A stretch of 64,000 nt of DNA from Mansonella perstans (Eukaryota > Nematoda > Chromadorea > Rhabditida > Onchocercidae). Below, piece by piece: positions 11,297 through 25,880 of the stretch (the first letter of the stretch is position 1; each line of letters starts with the position of its first letter). Below the pieces are notes generated by a model. It did no database searches and was not told where the DNA came from. It saw nothing but the letters and a program-made list of their open reading frames with translations. The translations under genes and the position numbers were made by a program. The stretch spans positions 23,271-87,270 of the forward strand of contig JBAMDO010000226.1 of the NCBI GenBank assembly GCA_037074765.1. Direction: 5' to 3'.

Positions 11297-14200
11297 TCAT
11301 TCATTACTGCCTCTTAGATTTTGATTTAACAATGTTTTAATAAATTCTACTGCACTAGTGAACTGAGTCCACCAATATGCTTCCATGCCTGTTGTTTGAT
11401 TTGCATAAAATGCACCAATATATTGGATGTTCGATAATAGAGCCAACGGATTTGCCTGAAAAACAAACTTATGTACAATATAACTCATTTCTGACCGAAA
11501 CCTAGCAGTTTTTGTAGAATTCTCATTCATTTTATTATGCAGATGCCACTATTCCCATCTTTCCTGAAAGTTTGAAGATAAAAATATCAAGGCAGGTAAG
11601 CATGGCCTCTGTAGCTATCTAGCTCATTCCTTCTTCAGAAAGGAATGAAACTACAAACAACAATAATATAGTTGAAAGAAATTTTACCTGAATAAGAACG
11701 TAAACAAGTACAGGAGTAATATCATCTGCGGAAGCGACTCCTCTCTCGGATGCAAGAATAATAAGATTTTCGATCGTTTCACAGCATCTAACAATACAGG
11801 CCATTTTATCTCGTGGTGATTTGTATGCGTTTATAATTCCAATTTCTGCTTGTGCTGATGGCCATGGACATTCACCACGTAATCTCTGAAAAATAAACAA
11901 ATGTAGAAGAGTAATTAGATTTCTCGTCTGGCTTGAAAAGTCACGTTAAGATTGTGAAAAACGAAATTACAAATTCAAAATAGAGAGGAGACAAGAACTT
12001 TTAAATAAAGGTTACCAGTGTATTTCTTTTCTAAACAATAAACTCAGAAGTGCCACAAGTCTTACCATTGATATACGCAACTGAGGGTGATCCGGATTAA
12101 TTTCCGCTGCTAGTCTTTGGACTGATTTGTGGAAAACACTGAAAATATCCTTATGAGCAAAACCAAAGCCAATCGAATGGTGAAGTGATCTGCTATTAAA
12201 ACAGGAAAGAAATAGCGCTGAAGTTGAAACAACGAAAAATCTGATACCTGACTTTTCGTAACAATATCTGAAAAAGAAGCAAAGATTCCAGCAAAAAAAA
12301 ACCTGTCTCTACTTTGGTCGGCTTCAGCATTTGGATAAAGTGCATACACATAAAGTTGAGCCATTAACGAACGTTCAACACTCTTCTTTACAAATGAGAT
12401 TCTTTCTTCGTTGGCAAAACGCCACATCCTCTCACGTGGTAAGCACTCATATAATGAATTCAAAGCACGCTCCATTACATCCGTTCTTTCATCCTACAGA
12501 AATTTTGGAATTTTTTTCAGTTAATAATAAGAGATTAACAAAGACATTCAACAGATATACGAATAATGAGCTAATTACATATACCTGAGCTTTCAGAGTC
12601 TGAAATTCAGCAATAAATCTTCGTAGCTGCAATTCATGTTCTTCCAGATAAAACCGAACGAGCATGTCTACTAAGCATTCACCGATCAGCAGTTTCTCTC
12701 TGTAATCCATCAGAATAGCATCACTGTCCTTTTCCAATGCCTTAAATACCACCAGGGTCGCTGAGGTTATTACTGCTACTATGATTACCACAGATTCCTT
12801 TAGGTTACTTATTTCAAAATGATTTCACAGCGCATTTTCATTTGATATGTCCCCACTGATGTACGGATTCGACATACTTATTATTTGTCAACTATGCCTT
12901 AAGACGATAAAATTAGAAGTCCAAAAAGAAAAACAGTAAACCTTTGAAGGCGGATTGCTAGTTTTTCTAGATTAGAACGTAGCTGAAGTAAATTAAGACG
13001 AGACTGCTGTAAATAAAGCATATATGCCGTCCGCTTTCGGTGTTCTTCCTTCAGAGCTTTCAACAGTTTCCTAACTCTAAAAAATCCCTTCACAGAAGTG
13101 CACATGCCTTCCATTTAAAACTATTGCTCAATCGAAAAAAAATAGGTGAAAAAAAAAACTACAAAAAAGGTTATCAATGATGTCGGGATGACGAAATTGC
13201 ATTTCAAAATTTTTGATAGACACTCTAGAATACTGGACGATTTTTTTTCAAAACCAAGCAAGAAAATCTGCAGAGAGACGAGAAGGCTAAGTTAAGTAAG
13301 TCTCAAAATTATAGAATGATTCCAAATAAAAATGCATAACTTACGCTCTATCATCAAATGAAACTAAGCAGCGCATAACTTCACGGATTTGTGCACAAAG
13401 AGTCTTATCTTGCCCGTTGATGCTTTCTGCCAATAGAATCTGCAGAAATTCTGTCAACTGTCGTGCATCATTCTTTCCACTACAACAAATAAACAGTATA
13501 GGGTAATCAGTTGAAAAACTAAATTGTCACGTAAAACTTCAAATTACCTCATTCTCATTTTGGATCTACGTGAAATACTTTCACCCCCGACAGAAGATAC
13601 TCCAGGTAATGAAGCTACTGAACTCAGCACCAAACGTAATTTTCGCTTTACATCAACGAAAGCACGGCACTGGATGAGATTATCAGGATCATAGTACAAT
13701 TCAGAATCTTCAAATGTCTTTCCAGTTTTATCCTGGAATAAAGCATAATTTGTGGCAAAGAAAAATTAATCTAAATCTGAAATTACTGTTAAAGTTTCTT
13801 ATGAATCACAACCATTCTTGAATAGAAAGAAGGATTACATCTAATTTGAAGATTAAATTTACCTTTTGCTGACTATTTTCATCCAGAAATTGATTATTTC
13901 CTTCAGCTGAATATAAAGCGACTGCTTTCCCTTTATATTTATCCAAAATTTCGTTGGCTGTTGTTCGCTTGCTTAAATCTGAGGTGATACTCAATTCATC
14001 AAGGGAATGACTTTCAGCAAATCGACCAACTCTTCTATCTGAAGTGTATTAATTTATTGAGTATAACTTGAAAACACTTTACATCAATCATTTCTTGCAG
14101 TTTTGTTTTTGCGCCGAAATGCAGTCTGATATAGGAAACCGTTTACCAAAAAATGCTGTGGAGGAAACTTTTTCATTTGCGTCTTTCAAAGATGTGATTT

Positions 14201-17200
14201 CGTTCATTGTTGTAGCTTGAGATAATGATTGGCGAAGTGAACTAACCACGGCACCTAAAATTAAAAAAAACAAGCAGTTCTCATCTTCGTTTTTGTCATT
14301 TCATTTCTTGTAAACGATAACCATTCCCTTCCCCCAAAATTTCTAGCATATATTAAAGATGGTCAGACGAAAACTACACAGAGATGCCCTAGTCATAAAT
14401 TTTTTTCGCAGCACACAAAATCAAATGATCTTTAAAAAAAGACAAATATTTTCAGCAAGATAATAATCTGCCATGCGCTTGAGATATTTTTTTCACCAAT
14501 GGCCAAGATTTTAGCGAAACAAATGCAGCAAACCTTTTCTCATCTTCAGTGATTCGCCCACTTTATGCAAACCGTGAAGAATATTCATTTTCTTTCGCAT
14601 CAGTGAATTCTCATTACTTTCAATATCTTCATTCTGAGGTCCTTCAACAAAACATCTAAAGCAACTAAATCCTTTGAAACAACATGTTACTAGCATAGCA
14701 TTTAAATACGATGCAATATGAAAAGCAGTTTAACAAAACTTTCAATTCAATGCCAGAAATCACTCAAAATACTAACGCAGACGAGATGTTACAGAAGGGA
14801 AACGATATGTTTTTGGCATGGCTCCACTATTAATCCAATTTGCTCGAACAGCCTCCTCATCTGTTTTATCTTCGTTGCAGCGTTCGATTTTTTTCACCTA
14901 AAAAAATTAAAAAAAGGTAGTTTCGCTTTGATAAATCGAAAAATTGCCCCATCTCATGAATTTTGAGTTTTTTTCTGTAGTTACTGTAAAATAATTTCAA
15001 ACAATTCCCGATTTCGAAGTTACTGTAAAACAATTTCAAACAATTCCCGATTTCGAACAACGAACAAAAATAATTTTACCTAAATCATAAAGGGATGAGC
15101 TCAGCTCGATAATATATGAATGCTTACCACTGTATGTTCTTCATACTCATTATATTTTTCGGCTTTTCGTCTGTTTGTAAAAATAACATCATTTTTTGAC
15201 GAATTCATTAAATCATTGTTAGTCGGATTGACATTTGATCCTGCTTCCATGTCATCATTACAGAAAGAACCTGTTGCTGCCATTACTGAAGCAGCTGGAC
15301 TGGTCAGCGCAAGTTCACCTACACTGTTGCGAAAAGACGGAGTGTAATCGCCAAGAAGTGACGAAAGCGCGTCATCATTAAGATCCCTAGAAACATTCAG
15401 CTTTTCTTTGGGATTTTGAAAGATTCCCAGTTTTTAAACCAGTATATCAATAATCCGAATAATGATTCTTATATGATGATAACAGCAGGAATATTATTGA
15501 AAAAGACGACAACTAACCTCGAAAATTCAGAGTCAACATCAGATTTTGAGTAAAAGGAACTCCCACTGGACTGCCGTCTAAGTCTTTCACGACCGTGTCC
15601 GCTTGATGTTGAAGCCACCAGATTCACTTGGTTTAATTCACGAAAAATTGACGCATCAGGCGCTGGTGTAGACAGTAGCTTTCTGAAATAAATAGAAGTT
15701 TAAATAGATGCAGTTTTATCTAGATTATTTACTGAAGATTACAAAAATCTTGAATCTAAGTTTCAAGAAGTCTGCTGAGACGAAAAGCTTATATGGAAAA
15801 CAAAGTACTTCGCAACATGCTGAGATGAGCAATTGTTCCCTCGACTTTTATTTTGGGTATGCCCTCCTACTGCTGCTTGTACATTAGCAGTACTATCTCC
15901 TGTCATGCTGCTTTCGCTGCAGATTGAAGCTAGCATTGTTGCATTTGCACTACCACTTGCAGCTAAAATATTTAAATTCAGCAACAAAAAGTATATATGA
16001 CTGCCAAAATAAACTCGCCATTAAGGCTGATGCTGAAAACAGCCGACTCATGCGAAATTTGAAAATCCTGTAAAAGAACCAGAAAAAATGTAAACCAGAT
16101 GCAACATCGGCACCATCAGGATCATCAATCATTAATAAATCGTCGTTCCTTTGAACAGGATCAGCTTCAGAATCACTGGCTACTGCATCTACAGACCATG
16201 TATCACTTCGGTCTTCTCCGTTACCTGCTATAACTGAAGATGTAATGGCACCGCCACTGGTAGATCGTTGTGAACCTATTCCTGTAAGGATAAGATAACA
16301 TCATCTTATAAGATCTCTTCTGCTAGATATTCTAAAATAATAATATAGAATCTATGTATCAAATGTTTGAGAAGTCTACAGAGAGAAGTAAGCATGCTAC
16401 CAATTAATGATATAAAAAACCAAAGCATACTGCTTGCCCTATTTCCGTTCCGAGGCTCGCCAACTTCTGCAACTGCGGGTAGCATAGGAGGAGCGATCGC
16501 AGACGCACTGCTGTCTCCTTCTTGTCTAGTATCAAAACCGAAACCTTCTGTATCTGATGGTAGAACATCGGTGGACCAACTTTCACTGACAAGTGAATGT
16601 GTTTCATCACCTAAAACTGATTTTAAAAATCGGTCTGGTAAAATTGTCAGTGCTTTCCTAGACACCAGCAAAAAAGATGCAAAAAGTAAAATCCCATAAT
16701 TCTGAATAAAATTCTAGACATACGATATTTGTGACGACTCTCGCCCTGCGGCAAGCAAAATTTCCCAAACTTGTCTTCGAGACCTTCAGTATTTTCGCGA
16801 CGAACGGTTACTGGTAAATTTGGAAGATTATGTTGGCGAGCATTATTATTTTCTTGTATTGCATTATTAGCGTGTTCTGCAACAATGCAGTTTTCATCCA
16901 GTTTGAGAAGCCGTTGCTTAATTACTCAACTACTCGTAATAAAATTAGCACTTATTTTCTTGAGATGATGATAAACGCTACTGTGCGACCTCAATTTCGG
17001 TTTTTTCCTGTATTCCCGAGACCGTCTTGGGTAGAGCAATAACAATACGCATCGACAATAGGTGACAGTCTGCTAATCCCACCTTTCAACTTACCGCCAC
17101 TTGACGGTGCAGCGGACGGAGCTGAACGCGAACCACCCTGATTGGAGGCCGGATCACTGACGCTTGGTGAACCACGACCGGAAACATTCGCACTACTAGG

Positions 17201-20200
17201 AACAACATCACTAAAATTGTCCGGTAAAGTTGATACATCTTCAACATCATCATCCATGCCATCAGCATTACCTTAAAAAAGCAGTTATTTAAAAATACCT
17301 GCGGAAGTCAACAGTAAAAAGATAACAGAGATAAAAAAAGTTAATGTTTAGATAAAACTAATCTGTAATATATAAAAATTCCATACTTTTTTAGATGAAG
17401 TGAAATACAATCAACCAAATCTGATTTACCTTCGATGGAGGAGGATAAACTTGCTGCTTCTTCATCATCGCTCCCACCGTCAGTAGTACGATCTATAAAC
17501 ATTAACATACTTGTTTTAATTTAAATAATTTTTAGGAAAAATCACATCTATATTTGAACTGAACAGATCAGATCAGCTACCAATGCTTTCAGTATCAACA
17601 AAACGAGTTCGCTTTTCGGCTGATTCATCCGATGTTTTGTGTTTCCGTACTCGTTGCGGATTTCGAACCGATTCCATGAATTTTTCTTCAGAACACATTC
17701 CCAACGGTTCCCTACCTTCACCAAGAGGAAATACAAGTACCTGAAACGATCAGCACAAATTTAAACGCAAAATTCGAAAAAAAATCATAGTCAGGCTCAG
17801 CGTTCCGCTGAAATACATCTCGAGGCTTCTACTCCTCTGCGAACTAATATAATTTTCTTCGATTACTCAATACAGCACCTCAATATTTCCCGTTTGAGTT
17901 CGGCCATTTTTAGTAGACTCCGTGAATTTGCAATGTTTGGACCGCAAAGCTTTCTGATCCCCACCTTGAACTGAAAAACATTATCCTTTCCTTAATTTAT
18001 GATATTGAGGAACATTAATAGTTTAAAAAAAAAAATTGTTACTTGAATCTGACGTCTTAGCATCACTTGAGAAAGGTTCTGAATTTCGGTCGTTCGACTG
18101 ACTTTGACACTTCAAATAACAACAATCATTCAATCCGAAATCTATGTGAACATAAAACCCAAGAAACAAAAATCAGCATCGGCATTCAAACTTCACAGAA
18201 ATCTTGAAGCATAAAAAAATAATTATCGATTTGATCTGCAGTCAACTTTTTCAGGTTACATATTTTGGATAAAAAAAGAAAGTTCTCCAATTACTTCTTG
18301 AAAACCAACAATTCCAGTATTTGTTGCACCACCCCGCGCGAGTTTTATTGGTAATCGTCGCAATATTCCGGTTAATGCCCGTCGCATTGATTCATCATCT
18401 AGAGCACTAGTTGCGAAACAACGAATAGCACTAATCTGTAACAAAAAGGTTCTTTTCAAAAATTTTAAAACACTTTTTATTGTCTTAAAAATCCCATGCT
18501 GAAAGACAAAAGTTATTAAAACAAAACTGGATGAGGGAAGAAAAGGGAAAAGGTGGGAAACCACAAAAAAATGGCCCCTATTTCCAGCATTATTAAAATA
18601 CATCTTAATGAGTTAAAATATATCTTAATCGTGCGAAATTCGGTATCTTAATGAGTTAATTTAAAGCCGAAAAACGTAAGTTGACATAAAATCTTCACCA
18701 CTTACCAAAGAATCCAGTTCCGCAATTGTACCTGTGAACACGCGTCGAACAAACTGTTCAACAACCTGGGGTGGTGCCTCGGTACTGACTGCGCATATGC
18801 TTTCTACTGAATCACCATGCGTTGTAAGAACTTGCTGCACCACACATGACATCGACTGCTAAAAGACAGTGTGATACAGATGAAAAACTACAGAAGCAAA
18901 AATTGTATTACTTGAATTCAAGTTAGCGTCTGTTTCGTATTCAAACTTGTTATGCAATATCCATTCCCTTAAAATAATAGATGTGTAATAAAAAAAAAAA
19001 AAGTATATAGAAAGAACAACTACCTGATCGAACTGAGAATAAAAATGAGCGATATGTGTAGAAGGAGGCTCAAAAGGTGCAACAGCTAATGTTTGTAAAA
19101 TCTGCCCAATTTGCATCAAATTGAATCTACAACTTTTCACCATTAACAAACAAGCAATAACAGAAATATAACCAAGCTAAAAAAAAATATAACCCTACTA
19201 ATAAGACATTCGTTCTTTAATCATATGATCTGCTTCATCAAACTCTTTAAACTCTGATTATTAAAAAGAAAGATTTCAACAACATATATTTCGTTATCTA
19301 TTTACTGATAAATTCAAACATATGAGATAAGACAGTAAACAATAAAAAATGAACCGAACGGAATATAAAACAAAAAAGATATGAAAACATAGATATTATA
19401 TGCATACTTCATTTATTATACACATATCCTCACCTTGCTGTATAGGTGACTGGAGTATCTGATATGACTCCAAGCGTTTCAGGATTTGCAATGGCAGGAC
19501 AAATAAGGTAAGTGAAAATTAAATCCGTGCAAGTTAGCGTTGCCTGCAGTACTTTAACATTGAGCATTGTGTTTCTAACAGAGGAATATAAGTGTGTCAA
19601 ATATGTACAGCAACTGATTCATGAAATTTAGAAAGTTAATTACACTAAAGAAAACAATACCTGCTCACGACTAAGTTTCCTGTGATCAACTAAAACAGTG
19701 TACAGTCGTCGAACAATACAACCCAAGCTTTGAGGAAAGCAAGACATTGTATCTGTTATTGCTGAAAAAATACGACTCAAATAATCAATTGTCAATAATT
19801 AATGAGTGGACTGTGCTCAGAAAAGCTCATTAAATTACCTCGAATAAATCGGTTTGCAATTGATACCAGTTTTGATTCAATATTTCGACGATGAGCTGTT
19901 AATCTTTGTAAAAAAATGAGTGAATTTTCATCTTCGCCAAAACTAAAAAAATAATGTTTCAGTAAGAATACCAAACTCTCCGTGCTACCAAAATATTAAA
20001 TTAATGATAAAACATCAGGTAGAAAACTTTTGCATATACCGCCTTCTTCTTTCTTCCGCGGGAAAACGTATTAATGTTTTTGTAGGTTCGATGTCCAAAA
20101 AAACATCATCCTGAGACAATACGAACATCACTGGATCGTGCAGAGCTGCTGTCAGAAAAATCTAAATCAAGAACACTTCAATGTTGGGAAAATAACTTCC

Positions 20201-21333
20201 TGTTGATTTCATCAAGGATAATTTTTGCTCTCAATGAAAGTGGAAAATAGCTCAAACCTTTGCGGAATACATCCCTTCGGAAAACAAACGATAAAGCTGA
20301 CAAAAAGAGACATTTCCTCGGCGCAATAATAATCGCGGGTCGGGATGTGAAGCTAACTGAATATCCAGTAGATGGAAAAGGGTTTCCAGTACGCGATGTT
20401 CATCTTCCGGGAAAACCGCACATCCATATAGAAAACTGTAGACACTTGAAACCAGTTCAACAAATGGTGAATCGCTGTTCTGGAATTTTATTTTTGACTA
20501 CTTCTATATAGATTTCGACACCAATTTTGTTTCTGAGGGCGCAAGTAACCAAAGCAAATAATCGATATGTCAGCCAATTCTAGTGCCTAGAAATTACATC
20601 GTATCTCTGTAATCATTGTGACTGATAAGACTAATGGTGATCTTTGATTCAGTAATTTATAGCAAGATTGACATATAAATTTTCATGATTTAGAAACTCG
20701 AACTAATACCTTTAGCGTTTGGTCTGCAGCATGTAATATTTCAGCTACTAAACTCGGCGAGTTTAATAATAAGTTTAACAATTCCGTAACACTGCTGTAA
20801 TGCTGTCCATTAATACGACGATATCCATCAATAAAGCGAGCAGAATCGAACTGGGAAGTTAGAAAACAACAGTTTTCGGGTCGAACATCTGGATGGGAAT
20901 TGATAAGACGCGACAAAATTGCCTGGAACTTATCTCTTCAAAAATCTTTTCGTAGGCCATTGCAGTTTGCCAAATTATCGCAAACATTAAATTTTTTTCA
21001 GGAAAAAACTCCAACTTAATTGTAGTGCGAAAATCAGTAAATCAAAACAAATTACTCCTTACCAATGTTAAGTGAAAATAAAACTAAATATGTCAAAATA
21101 TCTCGAACTGGTTATATTTTTTGTGCAAAAAAGAAGCTACTGTAATGAAGTCTTACTTGTTCTTGCCTACATATCCAGGATAGATGTGCTAATTCATTTT
21201 GTGCATTATCAACCTCCACGTTAAGTCGTTGTAGAGTGTCCAATTCACTAGCTACAAGTAATTTCTCAGATCGTAATCTTTCACAGAGCATCGTAAGGGT
21301 ATCCATTCCTGCGCGTTCATTACACAAATCCAT
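11297..21333 (-). CDS. rme-6: RME-6 / GAPVD1: RasGAP-like and VPS9-domain Rab5 exchange factor
   Basis: A large gene of roughly 30 exons. It starts MDLCNERAGMD at 21333 and ends ...LRGSNE-stop at 11297. The N-terminal third is the RasGAP-like module: VELVSSVYSFLYGCAVFPED, QLYRLFSEGMYSAK (with the Arg at the finger position), LICPAIANPETLGVISD and RFNLMQIGQILQTLA. The centre (about 18.0-13.4 kb) is a long Ser/Asp/Gly-rich linker, expected to be disordered. The C-terminus is a helical bundle plus VPS9 domain, with SLMAQLYVYALYPNAEADQ, CPWPSAQAEIGIINAYKSPR, DDITPVLVYVLIQANP and YWWTQFTSAVEFI. This domain order defines GAPVD1/RME-6, which loads GTP on Rab5 at clathrin-coated vesicles and early endosomes. 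The exons for the RasGAP and VPS9 parts join in phase. The linker exons are less certain. The start lies 526 bp after the nuo-1 stop. Confidence 0.93.
14980..15057. repeat. 39-bp direct tandem repeat in an rme-6 intron
   Basis: Two adjacent copies of a 39-base unit beginning GTTACTGTAAAA, at 14980-15018 and 15019-15057. They differ at one position (T versus C in AAATAATTT/AAACAATTT). The repeat lies in a non-coding part of the gene. Confidence 0.88.
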
Positions 21334-21858
21334 TGCTGGTCCTTTTCAACTTAAAAAAAAAAAAAAAATACTGAAAAATTGAAATGGTGCCAGGAAGTGA
21401 GCCTTTTAAATCGAAAGTACATGTGGAAATTAAAACTTTCACCAATAAAACTAGCAACACTTCTCAATCGATAAAAATTACGAGGGATAGACGCCACACA
21501 AAATGAACACCAAGAAATTTTAACATATGCTCATATCTTCAAAGAAATTTACCAGACCTTCCTCTCTAAATCGTTCCGTTCCATCTATTCATTTGGTTAA
21601 TGTAGATGTATGAAATTATGAAAAAATAAATTGGCACTGGTAATCCAAACCGATCACAACAACAACAGTAAGCAAGCTAGTTTATTCCATTACAAATAAA
21701 CTCTATTAGTTACAATTATTTCATGAAATAAATATATACATTTAGAGAATCCCTACTTAATAACGCACAAACAACAATATTATTTGAAATTCCCAACGCA
21801 TCACTAATAGTTGTTTGTACTACAATAAAAGCAATAAGAAACTGGAAGCTCCTAAAAT
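21334..21858. other. Spacer between nuo-1 and rme-6
   Basis: About 525 bases of AT-rich sequence holding the likely nuo-1 3' UTR and the region just upstream of rme-6, including an A-run near 21352-21367. No gene is seen. The length and same-strand order are compatible with a nematode operon, but a promoter here is equally possible. Confidence 0.5.
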
Positions 21859-24800
21859 TCAGAAATTATGAACGGAACATGGCAACTTCTTATCCCCATT
21901 TTTGGCGCAGTAATTCGATATACGATGCTCAATTTCCGGTCGGAAATGGCGAATCAGACCCTAAAAATTAAGAGTGAAAAAAATAATTTTATTATTGAAT
22001 TACCTCATTTTGCATGCCAATTAAGAAAAATGACCAATTATCTGGCATTTCATGATTTCCAATAGGTTTAGTTGATTTTTCTTTTTGAATTTCAGGAATA
22101 TAAGAATGATTATACAGTTTAATCAATAACTGAATATATCTGTCCTCACGCCAAAACAAACAACGTAAAAGAATATCAACAGCATTGTACAATATAACAA
22201 TTTGACAATCACAAACTCACTTGTACAGGCCATGCTGCTGCATCACCAAGAGCACAAATTGTATGTGCTTCAATTTGTTTACTTATTTCCCACAAACTAT
22301 CGATTTCACTGGATTTTGCCTGACCTTTAACAAATCGCCACATCACAGAGTTCAACCATTTTGTACCTTCTCGACATGGAGTGCACTAAAAATCTGTTGT
22401 GCTTACTATTATTTCTCAAAACCGCCGGAGAACGTATTTCAAGTTCCGGAACTGACAAAACATCTCTACCAAATACACCACATATTACTTGGCTCAATTC
22501 AATTAATCTAAATCGTTTGGTATTAACTTCTACTTTTTTATGAATAACTCTGAACATAAAAGGTATGAATAACACCGAGAATAAAAGAAAATTCCATTAA
22601 ACATTTTAGTCTTATCCCTCAAGAAGTCCATGTACTGTTGCTGAATAACTAAGCCATCATACCTGTCCACAACTTTCGTGTCGGTAAAAATATGAAAGTC
22701 TGGCAATACACTTTACAATATCAACTTCCTTATTCATAACAATTACTGCAGCAGTTCCCAAACCAGTTTGTACAGCAATCAAGGCATCGTAATCCATAAG
22801 AACTGTTTCGCAAATACTGCAAAAATTTGAAAAATTCGTCCAAAATTATATGACTCATACATGCATTGTCCACAGAAAGTTTAAACAATGCTACTTTAGA
22901 AATGAAATCCCATTCATATCATAGTAATTCATTTATAAAACAGTAGAACACTTTCAAGATATACATATTTGAGAGAACAAATATGCCAATATGTATAATA
23001 TTAACTCTTTAGGAATCATTGGGACTGATGAACCGCCCGGTATTATAGCCAGAAGATTATCCCAACCACCGATTACACCTCCACAGTGACGTTCGATTAA
23101 TTCCTTCAGTGGAATAGACATTTCCTCTTCGACAGTGCATGGATTCACAACATGTCCCGATATACAATAAAGCTGAAAAAACCTAACTTACACAACCGAA
23201 CTGAATTCATCAGTAATTAATTTGACTGTTTATACCTTTGTTCCATGATTGCGTTCACGTCCAAATGAGGAGTACCATTTAGCCCCACGTTTACAAATAG
23301 CGGGTGCTGCAGCAATGGTTTCAATGTTGTTTACTGTAGTTGGACAACCAAACAAACCGATATCAGCTGGAAAAGGCGGTTTCAGACGTGGCTTACCCTG
23401 TTTTCCTTCGATAGATTCTATCAAGGCCTGGAAATTTCTGCAAGAAATTAGAGAAATGCTGCGGTAACAATTAAAAAAACTTTAAAGAAAAATAGGAACA
23501 AAAAACTCGCAATAAAACTAACTGTTTCTTCCCCGCATATATAAGCCCCAGCACCTCGGTGAACAAATACGTCGAAGCTGTAGCCTGTTTCGCAACTATT
23601 TTTGCCTATAAATCCAGCCTATAAAAACAAAAAAATTAGACGCCAAGGTTAAATAGATGAAAAAAATTCTTAAATCGATTAAACGTCCAAAAAACTATAT
23701 TATCTAAATGCAAATATGGCATGGAATTCATCCTACTGAAATCTATTTTAAGGTAATTTTACTGCTCTACAACTTAAACAGAACCCGAATAGGAACACAT
23801 GCTACCATATTCTGAGTGTTAACGTCGACTAAACTTATCAATATCTACAGCAATAACATTTAAAATGTTTTAAATCAGAACTTGCAAAGCTTACTTTGTA
23901 AGCTTCATGTATAGCTTCCTGCAATATACAAGCTTCATTATAGAATTCTCCTCTTATATAAATATATGCGGCACGCGCGCCCATTGCATAACCAGCAATC
24001 AAGGCACCTTCGATCAATTTATGTGGATGATGACGTATCACTTCACGATCTTTACATGTTCCCGGCTCTCCCTCATCTGCATTTATGCACAAGTATTTCG
24101 GCCTAAAATAATAATTTAATGAATTAAATTAAAATAATAATTTAACTCATAAAGTGATGATGGGTAATGCAAAAATTAATTACCAACAAAGAAAGCAAAA
24201 GGAACGACACAGAGAAAAGTACAGATATAACTGTTAGAAACAAGAATGAAACATCAAGTCGTCTACAGCTTGATCAATTCACTGCGAAAGTTGAAGTAAT
24301 CAACCTGCCATCAAATGGACGTTTCATGAAGCTCCATTTTATGCCTGTTGGGAAACCAGCGCCTCCACGACCTCTCATGCCCGACGCACTCATTTCTTTG
24401 ATAATCCAGTCCTGACCTTTTAATAATACTTCCTTCGTCTTGTACCAATCTCCCTAAAGATTAGTTTTTTTTAGAACTACTTCAAAAACTTGAAATTCGT
24501 TTTCGAATAACTTATTCCATTGAAATACTGAACAAATTACAAGCTTCATTGCTGATTTAAGCCGGAAATCATATCTGCCGTAAAGATTAGTAAAAATGCG
24601 ATCTTCATCTTTCAGTGGACCAAATTTTGTTTTCTGCGGTTTTTTTGGTTCATCTTGAACTGTGGATGCTTTATCTCGGACGCTGATCGAAATAGTTCCT
24701 GCAAAATATGTTGGTTAACAAAGTTAAACTCATATAAATGTTTGAAAAAAAGGATTAATATGACTTTAATTATGCAGAGAACTATAAAATTATGAGAAGG

Positions 24801-25044
24801 GTAATCGGTCAACTAAAACTTGGAAAACTGCGAGAAAATATTTACAATATACACTTTTTGAATTTTAATGGCAATTTTTAATTTTTGAGCAAAAATACTA
24901 TGCAAAAAAAAAAAAAAAAAAGACTCTTCTTGACGGCTTTCAAATGTTTTATTTTGTTCAAAATTAAAGACTGAAATTGAAGCAATTACCAGCTCTGCCC
25001 ATCATCAGTGATTTTTTAACCCAACTTGTCACCATGGAAGTCAT
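21859..25044 (-). CDS. nuo-1: NADH:ubiquinone oxidoreductase 51-kDa flavoprotein 1 (complex I)
   Basis: NDUFV1 orthologue, carrying FMN and one 4Fe-4S cluster in the mitochondrial complex I arm that oxidises NADH. The start [19 protein letters not shown] gives a basic, Asp/Glu-free leader typical of matrix import. Later exons encode [19 protein letters not shown], the NADH/FMN glycine loop [79 protein letters not shown] and [10 protein letters not shown]. The cluster-binding SCGQCTPCREG with the fourth Cys in [13 protein letters not shown] follows, and the protein ends near LPCSVHNF (stop 21861-21859). All key residues I expect are present and the family length (about 460-480 residues) fits. 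About nine or ten exons. It is divergent from paa-1 (836 bp apart) and is the first of three same-strand genes. Confidence 0.96.
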
Positions 25045-25880
25045 CTTTGAAATGTGAAAGAATCTGTTAAATTAAATTATTATAAAATAGCATTTGTAAT
25101 TGCTATTACAGTAGTGACGAATAATAATTTTTTGAATGATTTGATTGGCATTAACTACAGTATATTTCGCATTTTACATAATTTCCTTTTCAATGATAAA
25201 TATTTACATTAGTGGAACAAACAAAAGAGATATTGTGAACGTATCATGTTCATTAGTAAAAGATAATTAAAAAAATGAGTAACATATCACTTGTAAGGAA
25301 ATTTCACAAAGATAATAATTGTAAAAATTACTATAAATTATTTAGTGGTTTAAATGTTTGCATGTTTAGTTTTATGTATCACGTCAAATTATTGGATCAA
25401 TCACGTCCTACACGTAGCAAAATATGTCATTTGGAAGCATATCACTTAGCGTGCTTTATCAAAGAATGATCAATAGTGATTGAAGTATTCATACATAAGT
25501 AATATATAAATATGGTACTGTCGAAATTGACCGTACAATTCACCAGCACTTCTCTTCGTCACCATTCATTACCATCACCCCTCCCCTCCCCACTAATATA
25601 ACCATCTTTCAATGGCCGACGCCACATAATACTAGGTTGCAGTGATGAAGTTTGGAACTATCGATTATTGGTAATTTTGAAAATGGTGCGGTCGACTGGT
25701 TTAGTTGGCGGTAGTGGAAATCACGGGATTATGATAGGTTAATTTAACAAGAGGGAGAGAGGTTAAGGGTCAAGATGAATTATCTTAGTAAAGAAGATAG
25801 GAGAGTTAAACTGGTATACTAGCATTTTATCGTTTATCCTGTTAAGAAATTAATTGAAGCACTTGGATACGTTTATCATC
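25045..25880. promoter_or_regulatory. Divergent intergenic region nuo-1 / paa-1
   Basis: This 836-bp interval separates two outward-reading genes, so it must hold both 5' regions. A short pyrimidine-rich patch (about 25556-25592, CACCCCTCCCCTCCCC) is conspicuous in otherwise AT-rich DNA. I cannot assign a TATA box or a spliced-leader acceptor with confidence. The role is inferred from gene layout only. Confidence 0.5.
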
